Assembly (NCBI GenBank): GCA_965240325.2 | Contig: OZ251236.1 | Span: 186,001 to 250,000, forward strand | Reading direction: 5' to 3' | Length of the DNA: 64,000 bases | Source: Rebecca billardiae RCC1528 | Taxonomy: Eukaryota; Haptophyta | Shown: piece by piece, positions 21,606 through 31,411 of the stretch | Position numbering within the stretch: the stretch's first letter is position 1 | Layout of the letters: the number at the start of each line of letters is the position of its first letter | Notes under the pieces: model-generated | What the model saw: the letters and a program-made list of their open reading frames with translations, nothing else | The model's database searches: none | Told to the model about the DNA's origin: nothing | Made by a program: the position numbers and the translations under genes

Positions 21606-23156
21606 CTAGCCGGCATAGCGGTGCGGCGGGCCGCTAGTACTGTGAAGCCGCATGTGGCCCGGCGGCGTCGGCTGCAGCCCCAACGGCCGCTGGTGATGCC
21701 GCTGCTGGCCGTCCTCGGACGGCGGCCAGCGGTGGCTGCCGTCGTGCCGCTCGGCATCCGCCCGACTGGGGCCGTGCACGCCATTCTCCAACAAGCCGGA
21801 CTCCTCGTCCACAGCCGCGCGGCCGCCCGCGTTTGCGTACAGCTGCGGCGCGTATTCGGCGGCGGCGTCGTCGCCGGGCGTGATGGACGCGGCGAGCGCG
21901 GCCGCGTCACCCGCGACCACGTCCGCCTCACCCATCACAGGCGGTGCGCGGGCCGCTAGCAGCTCGTGCGGCGGCAGAGGCGGCGGCCTGCCGCCCGTGC
22001 TAGGCTGCCTGCCGCGCGCGCCGGGCGCGGCCCTGCCGCGGCGCGCGCGCGCACCACGCGGCACGAATCGCGCGAGGAAGCTGCGCTGCTCCTCGCTGTC
22101 GCGCGCCGCCGTCATCGGCTCGGCGGCGGAGCCGTCGCATGCCGCCACGCCCGGCCGCTCCGGCGGCGGCTGGCTCAGCACCCCGACTTGGAAGTGCCCG
22201 GTTTCGTCAATCGCGAGCACGAAGAAGTCCCCCTGGTGCACGGTGGGGCCGAGCGTGCGGAAGAGCGTGCCCATCCCCTCGAGCACGTGCATCGGCGGCG
22301 TGCGCGGGTTCGTCCACCGCCGGAACCGCAGCATGTGCAGCTGGCGCCGAGAATCGTTCACCCGCACCGCGGCCGGGCCGTTGTGCCCGAGCCCTCTGAA
22401 GAAGACGGTCGCGATGTGCTTTGGCACGACGAGCCGGCCGAGCCGGCTGGCGTCCGCGTGGGTGAGCTTCTTGGAGAACAGGATCCGCGCCGACGGCTCG
22501 AGCGGCAGCGTCCAGCTCCCGCCGCAGCCCTCCACCTCGCGCACGCACTGCGAGGCTTCAAGGGCGATCTGAGTCCCAAGCTCCACAGTCGCCGGTGCAT
22601 CGCCGAGCGCGAGCTGACGCGGTGCGAGCTGGGTGGGCGACTCGCGCTTGACGCCGACGACGAAGGCGGAGGTGCGCGCGCTCACGCCGAGGACGAGGGT
22701 GAGCTCGCCCGCCTCCGCCCCCGCCGCCTGCGCGCCCGCCTCGCCGCTCGGCGTCCGGCCGCCGTGGTCAGCAATGGCCGCCGAGATGGTCGGCCGCACG
22801 CCGTGCAGCGCAAAGCAGCGCGAGGACTCTGCGTCGGGCCGCGCGAGGGTGGCGGCGCAGAAGCGCCAGGTCCACACGCGCTCGCGCGCGTCGGCGACGA
22901 GCACATCCACCGGCGGCTCGCCCGTCAGCCCGTAGAAGCCGCGCGCCGCGGCCACGGGGAGCATGTACACGCGGTCGGTGCGCGCGTCGACGAGCGCCTC
23001 GAACAGGATCGACGCGCCGGGCTCGAGCGGGAGGAGCCACTCGGCGGGTGGCGTGTCGTCGGCACGCGCGCGCGCGGACGTGCGCGCCGCGCCGCTCTCG
23101 GCCGGCGCGGCCTCCGGCGCGGGCGCGGCGGGAGTCGGGTCGTCGTCGGTCGTCAT
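21606..23156 (-). CDS. Tandem B3-like DNA-binding domain protein
   Basis: 516 aa from ATG 23156; the frame is open 48 codons further upstream, but the first ATG with protein-like sequence is this one. Residues ~222-325 form a B3 domain. The diagnostic run is LFSKKLTHADASRLGRLVVP, then K and H, matching the plant B3 pattern (L-(T/S)-x-S-D-V-x-x-x-x-R-L-V-(I/L)-P-K). Next come LHMLRFRRW and GDFFVLAIDETGHFQVGV. Residues ~38-175 repeat the same layout in weaker form (WLLPLEPGASILFEAL, VWTWRF, GELTLVLGVSARTSAFVVGV), so there are two copies. B3 domains bind DNA through the major groove; the likely role is a nuclear transcription regulator. The C-terminal ~190 residues look disordered. The domain is best known from the green lineage, so its presence here is notable. 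Confidence 0.75.
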   Translation of the reverse strand: MTTDDDPTPAAPAPEAAPAESGAARTSARARADDTPPAEWLLPLEPGASILFEALVDARTDRVYMLPVAAARGFYGLTGEPPVDVLVADARERVWTWRFCAATLARPDAESSRCFALHGVRPTISAAIADHGGRTPSGEAGAQAAGAEAGELTLVLGVSARTSAFVVGVKRESPTQLAPRQLALGDAPATVELGTQIALEASQCVREVEGCGGSWTLPLEPSARILFSKKLTHADASRLGRLVVPKHIATVFFRGLGHNGPAAVRVNDSRRQLHMLRFRRWTNPRTPPMHVLEGMGTLFRTLGPTVHQGDFFVLAIDETGHFQVGVLSQPPPERPGVAACDGSAAEPMTAARDSEEQRSFLARFVPRGARARRGRAAPGARGRQPSTGGRPPPLPPHELLAARAPPVMGEADVVAGDAAALAASITPGDDAAAEYAPQLYANAGGRAAVDEESGLLENGVHGPSRADAERHDGSHRWPPSEDGQQRHHQRPLGLQPTPPGHMRLHSTSGPPHRYAG

Positions 23157-23988
23157 CAGGCGAGGGGCGGCCACGGGGGGCGGCCCACACGTCCTCCTAT
23201 CGGCCTGCCGGGCGATGCAGATTTGCATCCCATGCCACGATTGACGAGAGGATCGGTACGGCGCGATGCATTTTGGTTTCGTCGAGCCCGTGTCCACCAA
23301 AGAATCAGAACGAGACCGACCCCGCGATGGCGGCGGACGAGATCAGGGGCGTCGAGGCTGGCATCGGACACGGTGACCCAAGCGTCAATGGGTTGTGCGC
23401 GCAACGATGATGCTAGGATTGATCAGAGCATCTGCGTCACTACGTATATTACCTCCGCGGATCGGATGATCAGACTATACTGTACGCGACGATGATTGAC
23501 GCGTTAATCCGTAGGCCCGCCGCCGCCCGCGCTGATGACTGGCGCGCACTATTTGCCACGAGGCTCAGTGCAATTGGCGCGCCCGCGCGGCTGAAGAGCG
23601 TATACATGTAGTAGTAGTATTCGGTAATCAGCGCGCGCAGTAGTGAGCGAGTCGTGTAGTACGTCATCAACGACTGTACGCGTCGTGTAGAGTAAGAGTA
23701 CCGTCGGGTCGCTTATAACGTCAACTAGTCTGTGTCGGTTGATGCAGCCATTGCCAACGCGCGGACTATAACAAGACTGCTATTACTGCGCATGTGCGCA
23801 CATGCAGCATCGCTGACAGAGCAATACGAGCAGCGCAGAAGCGTATTATTGGCATCATATCATATATCAGCGAGTCGTCACGCATATGAGTGCATCGGCG
23901 GCATATAGATATACTGCTATATATAGACTGCTGCTGATGATGCTATATGTGACTGTGAGCTTGCTTCGGATGTGATGGAGTTGCTCAC
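23157..23988. other. Intergenic, no gene recognised
   Basis: The part nearest 23157 is the B3 5' flank. 23400-23980 is AT-richer, with ATAT runs and several CGTCGT/TACGTA motifs. Frames are short. The 3' end of the GT77-like gene begins at 23989. Confidence 0.5.
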
Positions 23989-26361
23989 TCAGTCCCAGGT
24001 CCGACGGTCGTCCACAAAGCACAGGCGACGAAGGTCGGTGCCGCCGCCGGGGCCGCCGCTCGCGTTGCGGCGCATCGGCTGCGCTGCGGCGTCGCCAGCA
24101 GCGGACGCTTCGGCCCGGCTGGGCACAGGCCCCGCCGCACCGACCTGATCAGCTGCCCCGCCGAGCAGCGTGCCCTCGCCCTCGGTGCAGCGTGCGGCGC
24201 GCAGCGCGGCGGCGCGGCCGCGCGCCGCCGCGTCGCGTCGCGGCGCCACGCGCGGCGGCGCAAAGCCATCCGGCGGTCGCAGCACGAGCAGCTCGAGAAG
24301 GGGCTCGGCGGCGGCGGCGGGTCCGGGCGTCGGCGCGGCACGCAGCTCGGCCTCGAGCCACGCGGCGAGGCGCGCGCCGTCGAGCACGCACGCGCGCGGC
24401 CGCGCGCACGCGGCCGCGCGCTCCGCGGCCCCCGGCGCGGCCCACAGCGCCGCGGGCAGCTGCACGGTGCGCGTGCGCACGGAGCCCTCGCCCTGCTGCG
24501 CTCTGAAGCGGCGGACGTCGGCGTCGAGCAGCCCGGAGCGCGAGGCGTAGCACCGGCTCTTCGACCAGAACGCGCTGGCGTCGTCGCCCTCGTTGGGTAC
24601 GAGGAAGCACGCGCGCGCGTCGGGGGCGCCCGCGGCGCACTGGGCACCGCCGCCGTCGCACGCGCGGTCGGCGCGCGCCGTGCGCCGCGCGGGCGGCGAG
24701 CACGCCAGCTGGCCGAGCGGCGCGCGCGGCGCGTGCGCGCAGTCGCCCACTTCGACAAACATGCCGCGGCCGTGCCAGGCGAGCCGCCCGCCGCCCTCCT
24801 CAGCATGCATCGCCGCCACGAGCGCGTCGAGCAGCGGCGGCGAGACCGGCGTCCGTCCAGTCGCGACCGCCGCGCCGACGACCAAGTCTGCGAGGGCAGC
24901 GTGCGCGCCGAGCGCGGCCGCGGGGTCGGCCGCGGCGACGTGCGGATCCAGCCAAGCGCGCGGGTCGGCGCCGAGCGCGCGCCACGGGCGCCGCTCCGCG
25001 CCCGTCGCGCCCTCGCCCGGCGCCGACGCAGCCAGCAGTATCGCGTCTGCCTCGCGCCGCCACCACCCGGCCACGCGCATCGCCGTCAGCTTGTCGTCCA
25101 CGCCCTGCAGATGCGTGGCGAGCGCGGCGCCGCGCGCGGCCGAGTGTGCGAGGGACCCGAACAGCCAGGAGGGGGCCCCGAGCGCAGACTCGGCGACGCC
25201 GGGGGCGCGCGCGCGTGCAGCCGCGTGCCAGGGACCGCCGCGGCCGCGGGGTGCACCGTGCGCCCAGGGCACGGCCGGCGCACCGGGCGCACCCGGCGCG
25301 CCGCGCACACCCGACGTGCCGGCCGCGGCCAGCGCGGCATGCGCACCCGGCGCACCCGGCGGGAGTGGAGGGAGCTCAACTGCGCGGAGCCAGTGCGCTG
25401 TGCGCGTGATTGCGGCGACTGTGTACGGCGCGAGCGCGCCGGCGTGCAGCTCGATGCGCGCCTCCGCGCCAGCACCGCCGGGCAAGGGCTTCGCCGCCCC
25501 GCCGCCGAGCAGCGCGTACGGCCCGGAGCGCACCGCGTGCGTGCCGTTGCGCGCGGTCGCGCGCGCGACCGCCTGCCGCCGCCGGCGCGCGGCACGGCGG
25601 TCGTGGAGGAAGTCTAGACGCCAGCCGGCGCGCGCGGAGAGGAGGGCGTCGTTGATGTTGTCCTGGTCCATCTCGGTCGAGTGCGGGTTGCGCTCCTTGT
25701 ACGACAGCGGCGCGCGCACCACCGTGCGCAGCGCGCGCCCGGGCGCCGCCGGGCGCACAAACACGCAGCCGGCGTTGAGCGGCGCCTCGGCCGACGGTTC
25801 GCGCTGGTGCACGATCGCGTGCGCGCCGAGCGGCGGCACGCGGAGCGCGAGGAGCGGGTTGGCGTCGAGGTGGGTGTCCAGGTCCAGCACGAACACCGCG
25901 CACCACGCCTCGTCCAGCAGCCGCGAGACCAGCGCCCAGCGGAGGGTCCACAGCGCCTTGAGCCCCGCGGTCGACGCGCCCGGCTTGAGATGCAGCGACC
26001 ACGCGGCCTCGCGCTCGTACCACGCGCAGCCGAAGGGCCCGCCGAGCGCGCGCGCGAGGCCGGGCACGCCGTCCACCTCGTGCTGCAGAGCGGCGCACGA
26101 CGCCTCGCCCTCGCGCATGTGCACGTAGTTGGGCAGCCCGACCGCATGCAGATTCGACACGGCATTACACACCCACGCGACGTGCTCCGTGTGCTCGCCG
26201 GCGCCGACGAGGAGGACGAGCTCGCCCGCGGGCGCGCGCGCCGCGACCATCCGCTGCAGCCCGGCCGCCGAGCTCACCTCGCCCACGAAGGGCTGCACCG
26301 CCGCCGACGCGGCGAGCGCGAGCGCGAGCCCGAGAGACCCCAGCGGGCTCGCGCCCGCCAT
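23989..26361 (-). CDS. GT77-like glycosyltransferase (nucleotide-diphospho-sugar transferase)
   Basis: 790 aa if it starts at ATG 26361, chosen because it opens a clean signal anchor (LGSLGLALALAASAAVQPF). An upstream in-frame ATG at 26445 overlaps the neighbour's start. Near residues 155-170, VFVLDLDTHLDANPLLAL carries the D-x-D metal/sugar-nucleotide site. About 40 residues later comes NAGCVFVRP, then MDQDNINDALLS near residue 235. This order (DxD..NP, N-x-G, (D/E)QDxxN) is that of the Nucleotid_trans/GT77 fold used by plant and algal arabinosyl-, xylosyl- and galactosyltransferases. It should be a Golgi type II enzyme. The C-terminal half is Ala/Pro/Gly-rich with scattered Cys and no recognised domain. 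Confidence 0.72.
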   Translation of the reverse strand: MAGASPLGSLGLALALAASAAVQPFVGEVSSAAGLQRMVAARAPAGELVLLVGAGEHTEHVAWVCNAVSNLHAVGLPNYVHMREGEASCAALQHEVDGVPGLARALGGPFGCAWYEREAAWSLHLKPGASTAGLKALWTLRWALVSRLLDEAWCAVFVLDLDTHLDANPLLALRVPPLGAHAIVHQREPSAEAPLNAGCVFVRPAAPGRALRTVVRAPLSYKERNPHSTEMDQDNINDALLSARAGWRLDFLHDRRAARRRRQAVARATARNGTHAVRSGPYALLGGGAAKPLPGGAGAEARIELHAGALAPYTVAAITRTAHWLRAVELPPLPPGAPGAHAALAAAGTSGVRGAPGAPGAPAVPWAHGAPRGRGGPWHAAARARAPGVAESALGAPSWLFGSLAHSAARGAALATHLQGVDDKLTAMRVAGWWRREADAILLAASAPGEGATGAERRPWRALGADPRAWLDPHVAAADPAAALGAHAALADLVVGAAVATGRTPVSPPLLDALVAAMHAEEGGGRLAWHGRGMFVEVGDCAHAPRAPLGQLACSPPARRTARADRACDGGGAQCAAGAPDARACFLVPNEGDDASAFWSKSRCYASRSGLLDADVRRFRAQQGEGSVRTRTVQLPAALWAAPGAAERAAACARPRACVLDGARLAAWLEAELRAAPTPGPAAAAEPLLELLVLRPPDGFAPPRVAPRRDAAARGRAAALRAARCTEGEGTLLGGAADQVGAAGPVPSRAEASAAGDAAAQPMRRNASGGPGGGTDLRRLCFVDDRRTWD

Positions 26362-26443
26362 CGTCCCACCAAGGGAGATACCGAGATAGCCGTACCCACC
26401 AACCAACGGGCGCGCGGGCGCCTCGACGGTCGGGAGCGCAGCC
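26362..26443. promoter_or_regulatory. 82-bp gap between divergent genes
   Basis: Separates the chosen GT77-like start (26361, minus) from the TIR/HET-like start (26444, plus). A second in-frame minus ATG sits at 26445, so the ATGs of both genes overlap inside one CCATGG. Any promoter here must be bidirectional or lie within transcribed sequence. Confidence 0.4.
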
Positions 26444-28481
26444 ATGGCGCCGCTCGACGAGCAGGAGATGCTGGACACGCTCAACGTGCTGCTCCTCTCG
26501 CACCCAGGCAGCGCGCGCGAGCTCGCGCAGATCCACGAGATCAAGTGCGCCGCTCGGCCACGCCGCCGGCGCGGCGCGCGCTCCCTTTGCCCCACAGCCG
26601 CGCCATCTGACGTGCCGCGCGTGCGCCACCGCGCGCAGCCCGGCGTGCGTCAAGATCAGCTCGGCGCAGGGGCCGGGCGTGCTTGACGGCTCGATCGCCG
26701 TCCTCTCATGGCGCTGGGACATCCGCAAGGAGGGCAGTCTCGACGACATGAAGCCGAAGGTCTCGCAGAAGGTGGTGGCCTTCATCGAGCAGGCGCGCGC
26801 GCTCGGCTTCAAGTGGGCGTGGTGCGACTACGCGACGGTGCCGCAGTTCTCGTCGGACAACAAGCTGCTCATGGTGCACATCCACTCCTCCCGCGTGCTG
26901 TACAAGCGCTGCTCCGTCCTCGTCCTCGACGTCGAGCCGCTCGTCCCGGGGCTCGCGGTCCCGACGATGGACTTTCAGACTCGGCTGTGGATCGCGGCTG
27001 AGAAGTCGGCGGTGCTGTCCAACCCGCACGTGGACATCGGCACGTACGTGCAGCTCTCGCGGATGAGCCTCACGCCCATGCTCCTCGCGCTCAGGGGGCC
27101 CTGGGCCGACGTGCACACCACCCTCCAGCGCTACCACGAGTTTGTGCAGAGCGTGACCGCGCGCGGCGCCGACGAGCGCGCGCGCGCGCTCGCGCCCTTC
27201 TCGACGCAGGCGGCGCTGCACGAGGCGCTGTGGGCGATGCCCGGGTACCAGCTGCTCGAGGCGCGGTACCCCGGCCTCCCCGCGTTCCTCAACCCGCACT
27301 CGGGCGAGCCGCCCGCCGACACGCGCCACGAGCGCGAGCCGCCGCCGCTGAGCCCGGAGGAGCAGGAGGCGCTCGTCAGCAGTTACTACGTGGAGACGGC
27401 AGCTTCGGACGGGCCGGGGCCCGGGTCTGCAGGGCGGGCCGCGCTGGCAGATGAGGCGGCACAGCCATCTGCCGACGCCGCCGCGAGCTCGCCGCTCGAG
27501 GCGGCGCGGCGGCGCACGCCGCTCGGGCGCGCGCACCCGGCGGTGCGCGCGCTGCTGGAGGAGCTGGACGGCGCGACGGCCGGTGCGGCGGCGGCGAGCG
27601 TGCCCAGCCGGCCTGCGTCCTTCAGCTACCACGAGCACTTTGGCGCGCTGCTGCTACTGCTCTCCGAGGTGCTCCACGCGCTCACGCGCCAGCGCAAGTT
27701 TGACCCGCTCGTCTTTGACTACCTGACACTCTGCCTGGGGCAGCACCCGGTGCTGCCGGCGCCTGAGCCGGACGCGCCGTATGCGCTGAAGGCGTTCGTG
27801 CGCTCGGACTTTGCGGTGGTGAAGGAGCTCATCCTCGCCGACGCGGGCGAGGTGGCGCTGCCCGGCGCGATCGAGCGCCTCGCGCTCCCCGCCGTGCCCA
27901 CCGCGCACGAGGTGAAGACGCAGCTGATGGCGGACGGCTCCGTCGAGCAGCTCGTCCGCGAGAGGCTCGTCATCAACCCGGTCCGGCGGGACGTGGACCC
28001 GGCGGGCTCGCCCGTGCGCGTGCACCTGATGCTGATGCACACGATGGGGATGCACTTCGCGACGGTGCAGCTCGTCGGCCGCGACGCGCAGCTCACCGTC
28101 AGCCCGGGCGGAGACGGCTGCATGGTCGAAGTGTGGGGCAACCCGGCTGAAGCCTTCTGCCCGCGCGAGCTGAGCGCGCCCGGCACGGGGTACACGCTCG
28201 CGGCGGACGAGGTGTGGCTGCTGGCGACGCTCACGCTGGTGCAGGCCGCCGATCCGACCAAGCCGGTCAACGCCTCGCTGATGGGCGCGGCGCGCGGCGT
28301 GACCACCGACAGTGTGCGCGCGCTCACCGGCGCGCTCGGCGAGCTGCTGCGCGCGGCGGACACGCACGAGGCGGGCGCGGACGAGCTGCTCGTGCTCGTG
28401 CGCGAGCTCGCGGCCGACGCGGGCATCGGCGTCGATGCCTCCATGTTCGGCGGCGCGCCGGCGCCGCCCCGCGCCTCCTGA
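26444..28481 (+). CDS. TIR/HET-like domain protein, function unknown
   Basis: Two exons: 26444-26544 and 26660-28481, 640 aa. The 115-bp intron starts GTGCGC and ends ATCAG; I chose this acceptor because it restores frame (AQIHEINSAQGPGV). Residues ~45-160 have the order of a TIR-like fold: a first strand SIAVLSWRWD, then WAWCDYATVPQ, CSVLVLDVEPL and TRLWIAAEKSAV. The last resembles the R-x-W-C-x-x-E helix of TIR domains, with E148 in the Glu position. HET domains share parts of this layout. The middle (~220-370) is Ala/Pro-rich and probably disordered. Residues ~380-640 form a second folded part with no family I recognise. No membrane segment. It may act in signalling or self-defence, but that is inference. 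Confidence 0.6.
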
Positions 28482-28495
28482 GCGCGCGCGCCCGC

Positions 28496-28894
28496 TCACA
28501 GCTCGGCCGCAGACAGGCCGAGCCCGAGCCAGCCCGCGATGAACAGCATCCCGCCGTACGGCGCGACCTTGGCGAAGGACGAGTCGTGCGTGATCGCGAG
28601 GGCGTACAGGCTGCCGCTGAAGAGCACGTTCCCCGCGACGAACGCCGCCGCGCCGAGCGCGCCGCCGCGCGTCGACGGCGCCTTGAGCGCGGCGAGCGCG
28701 GCGCCGCTGTGCACGAGGTGGTAGAGCACCGCGCGCTCCCAAACCTTCTTCGAGTACTCGTCGGCCGAGGGCATGCCGTGCGCGCCGTACGCGCCAGCGG
28801 CGACCGCCGCCGCGCCGCTCAGGCCGACGCACGCGTAGAGCCCCTTCGCGAGCATGCTCGCGCCCGCCGCGCCTGCCTTCGTCGGCGTCGCCAT
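28496..28894 (-). CDS. TMEM256/DUF423-family small membrane protein
   Basis: 132 aa from ATG 28894, full length for the family (~110-130 aa). Four membrane helices. GAYGAHGM in helix 1, the W-x-x-A-x-x-Y-H-L-x-H segment (WERAVLYHLVHSGAAL), NVLFSGSLYALAIT, and a final P-x-GG-x-L-F-I-A-GW (PYGGMLFIAGWLGLGL) are all DUF423 hallmarks. The molecular role of this conserved family is not known to me. Its stop lies 14 bp from the stop of the TIR/HET-like gene (convergent). Confidence 0.9.
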   Translation of the reverse strand: MATPTKAGAAGASMLAKGLYACVGLSGAAAVAAGAYGAHGMPSADEYSKKVWERAVLYHLVHSGAALAALKAPSTRGGALGAAAFVAGNVLFSGSLYALAITHDSSFAKVAPYGGMLFIAGWLGLGLSAAEL

Positions 28895-28956
28895 GATCAC
28901 GCCTGGGAGCGGGTGCGATCGAGTGCAACTTGCAAGGCACGGGAGTCCGGGAGACC

Positions 28957-29055
28957 AATTCTATGATTTAAAGACACAGGCACGAGGGCGCAGCTCTCCT
29001 GATTCGTCTGTAGTGGTACTGGTCGAAGCTTGCAGCAGTGGCAGTGGTGTGAGCG
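28957..29055 (+). repeat. ~100-bp dispersed repeat, copy 1
   Basis: From ATTTAAAGACACAGGCACGA through GCAGTGGCAGTGGTGTGAG this is base-for-base the same as 53506-53595 as far as I can see. The bases just 5' (ATTCTAT) are also shared with small changes. There is no clear coding sense or terminal inverted repeat. Confidence 0.85.
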
Positions 29056-29296
29056 CGTTGATGTTGGTCCCCATGGCGGATGTCGTTGTTGTCGTCGTCC
29101 GGACGTCGTCAGGCCCACCAGGAAGTGCATGGGTACGAAATCAAAGGCGAGTGAGCATGTTGGCGTCGGCCAGGCCGTCCCCTACTTGGTCAGCAGCTGG
29201 TGCGGATGATGTCGTCGCCTACTTGGTCAGTGGCAGGTCATGGTGGACGATGGTGTAGCCTGTTCTTGGTCAGCAGCTGGTGGATGATGTTGTGGC
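29056..29296. other. Low-complexity flank with short repeats
   Basis: CCTACTTGGTCAG(C/T) occurs at ~29189 and ~29219, and TTGGTCAGCAGCTGGTG at ~29197 and ~29265. These are imperfect direct repeats next to the 25-bp array. No gene. Confidence 0.5.
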
Positions 29297-29620
29297 CGAA
29301 GTTAGTAGTAGTTGGACTCGCCTGAGTTAGTAGTAGTTGGACTCGCCGAAGTTAGTAGTAGTTGGACTCGCCGAAGTTAGTAGTAGTTGGACTCGCCGAA
29401 GTTAGTAGTAGTTGGACTCGCCTGAGTTAGTAGTAGTTGGACTCGCCGAAGTTAGTAGTAGTTGGACTCGCCGAAGTTAGTAGTAGTTGGACTCCCCGAA
29501 GTTAGCGTAGTAGTTGGACTCGCCGAAGTTAGTAGTTGTTGGACTCGCCGAAGTTAGTAGTAGTTGGACTCGCCGAAGTTAGTAGTAGTTGGACTCGCCG
29601 AAATTTGTAGTAGTAGTTGG
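29297..29620 (+). repeat. 25-bp tandem repeat array, ~13 units
   Basis: The consensus is GAAGTTAGTAGTAGTTGGAC followed by TCGCC. Two units have CTGA in place of CGAA, one has an insertion (GTTAGCGTAGTAG), and the last units are shortened or altered. The array ends about 95 bp before the start codon at 29715, so it lies in the promoter or 5' untranslated region of that gene. Confidence 0.9.
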
Positions 29621-29714
29621 ACTCGAAGACCGGGACGACGAGATCTCGAATCTGAAATCTCAACCTCATTATATCCGCACGATGGCGGGATGACGCCGCT
29701 CTCGCGGCACCACC

Positions 29715-31220
29715 ATGCAAGCCGCTCCAGCCGCCTTGCTGCTCGCGGTCCCAGCCGGGAGCGTCGGCACGTACCCCGGCGGCTACGAGTTCGCGCCCGC
29801 ATGCGCGTGCGCCTCGCTGTGCGACGAGCAGGAGCTCCATGAGATGCTCACGCGCCTGCCGGTCGTGACGGACACGAAATCGCCGTGGTACTCGTACCTG
29901 CTCGGTGTGTATCACGCGAGCGAGCTCGAGCTGCCAATCGACCTCTCCAAGTTTGGGCTGCTCTACCTGCCGTCGTACTGGCGCGCCACGGACGCGGCGC
30001 GCCCGCCCGTCACGCGCGTGTGCAACGCCACCGGCCACGGCGCGACGCGCGCGTGCCCGCCCAAGGCGTGCGCGCGCTGGTTCAACCACTCGGCCGCTCG
30101 CACGGCGGAAGTGAGCCGCATCGTCTCGCGGGGGCACACGCGCAACAAGAAGAAGGTCTGGGCGCGATGGAGCGCCGCGCCCGCGCGCGCGGCCGGCGCT
30201 GCTGCCGGCCCCAGCGCCACGCCGCCCCTTTTCTTTTTCAACCAGCGGCTCGGGCAAAAAGGAATGCCGCCGTTCATCTTCACGACGGGCGACCTGCCGC
30301 TCGCGCGCGGGCAGGGCTCGGCCGCGGTGTACACGCGGCTCAACTCCGCCGCGACCAAGCTCGTCGGCACCCGCTTCACGGAGGAGGCCCTCGTGCTGCT
30401 GCGCTGGGCGAACGCGCCGCTGCGCCGGCCCGCGCCCAACCACAGCTGGATCGAAGTCGTGCGCGGGCGCTCCAAGCTGCCCGAGGGCATCATCTGTGCG
30501 CGCTTGCGCTTGCGCGCGGCCTGCTGCTGCTCTGCGCGTGCCGCGCGGGCTTGCCGGCGCGTGACCCCGCGCGCCCCGCGCCCGCGCGCAGACGGCTGCT
30601 GGTGGTGGCCGCTGCTGCCTCCGTTCTCGGAAGGTTCCGGAATCTTCCTGCACACGGGGCGCACGCTGGTCGTCGAGAGCCGCCCCGCGCTCGGCCGGCT
30701 GTGCACCAAGCCCAAGTTCTCGCGGTACCCGCCCGAGCTCGGGCCGACCCCCGAGGCCCTCGTGTGGAAGGGAAGATCCCCGGACGGGCGGCCGGACGAC
30801 AAGCTCGGCCGGCAGGACGACAACCACTGGGCTGCGTGGGCGCGCGAGAGTGGGTACGACACGGTGCAGATCATGAACGGCATCGGCGGGCGGCCGGAGC
30901 TGATCTCGACGCACCCGCAGTGCACGATCCCAGGGCAGCGCGAGCCGATCAAGGCGTGCCCGCCGGCGGGCGTCGAGCTGCACACCGGGCCCGGCGCAGC
31001 GGCGCCGTGCGCGTGCGCCGACTCAGTCGCCGTGGGCGGCCGGCGCGCGCTCGAGCTCACGCTGGCGAACTGCTTCGCGACGCCGGCGCGCGGACGCGGT
31101 GAGGGCCGGACGCGCAGTCTCGACGTGCTGCTTCCGGCCGTGGCCGATGCCGTCGACCGCGCGCGGGGCGGGGCGCTGCGCTTCGCCGGGCCCGGAGTGC
31201 CGACGCCGACGGGCGAGTAA
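29715..31220 (+). CDS. Secreted protein of unknown function
   Basis: Two exons, 29715-30495 and 30592-31220, 469 aa. The 96-bp intron (GTGCGC...GCAG, phase 1) is inferred; removing it joins PEGIIY to GCWWWPLL and removes an Arg/Cys-rich stretch. The N-terminus has a short signal peptide (AALLLAVPAGSVG), then a Cys cluster (CACASLCDE). The body has several conserved-looking segments: SPWYSYLLGVY, PPFIFTTGDLP, GTRFTEEAL, and GSGIFLHTGRTLVVESRPAL. I do not recognise the family. The 25-bp repeat array sits directly upstream. Confidence 0.65.
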   Translation: MQAAPAALLLAVPAGSVGTYPGGYEFAPACACASLCDEQELHEMLTRLPVVTDTKSPWYSYLLGVYHASELELPIDLSKFGLLYLPSYWRATDAARPPVTRVCNATGHGATRACPPKACARWFNHSAARTAEVSRIVSRGHTRNKKKVWARWSAAPARAAGAAAGPSATPPLFFFNQRLGQKGMPPFIFTTGDLPLARGQGSAAVYTRLNSAATKLVGTRFTEEALVLLRWANAPLRRPAPNHSWIEVVRGRSKLPEGIICARLRLRAACCCSARAARACRRVTPRAPRPRADGCWWWPLLPPFSEGSGIFLHTGRTLVVESRPALGRLCTKPKFSRYPPELGPTPEALVWKGRSPDGRPDDKLGRQDDNHWAAWARESGYDTVQIMNGIGGRPELISTHPQCTIPGQREPIKACPPAGVELHTGPGAAAPCACADSVAVGGRRALELTLANCFATPARGRGEGRTRSLDVLLPAVADAVDRARGGALRFAGPGVPTPTGE

Positions 31221-31411
31221 GGTGACCTGGCGGTGGCGGTGACGTCTGACGACGATCGCCATCACTGTCGTTGTCAAATTCCGCCTACGACCGTCAGTCA
31301 GTACCGGTACTCTCGGGTCTCGGCCGCGCCCGCGCCAGTCGTCATGCAGTCTATTATTAATCGGCTCGATCATCCTTATTTATATATTTGAACGCGACGA
31401 GCTGTAGTAGT
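31221..31411. other. Intergenic
   Basis: 3' flank of the secreted-protein gene, becoming AT-rich (TTATTTATATATTTG at ~31376) before the dispersed repeat. No gene. Confidence 0.5.
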
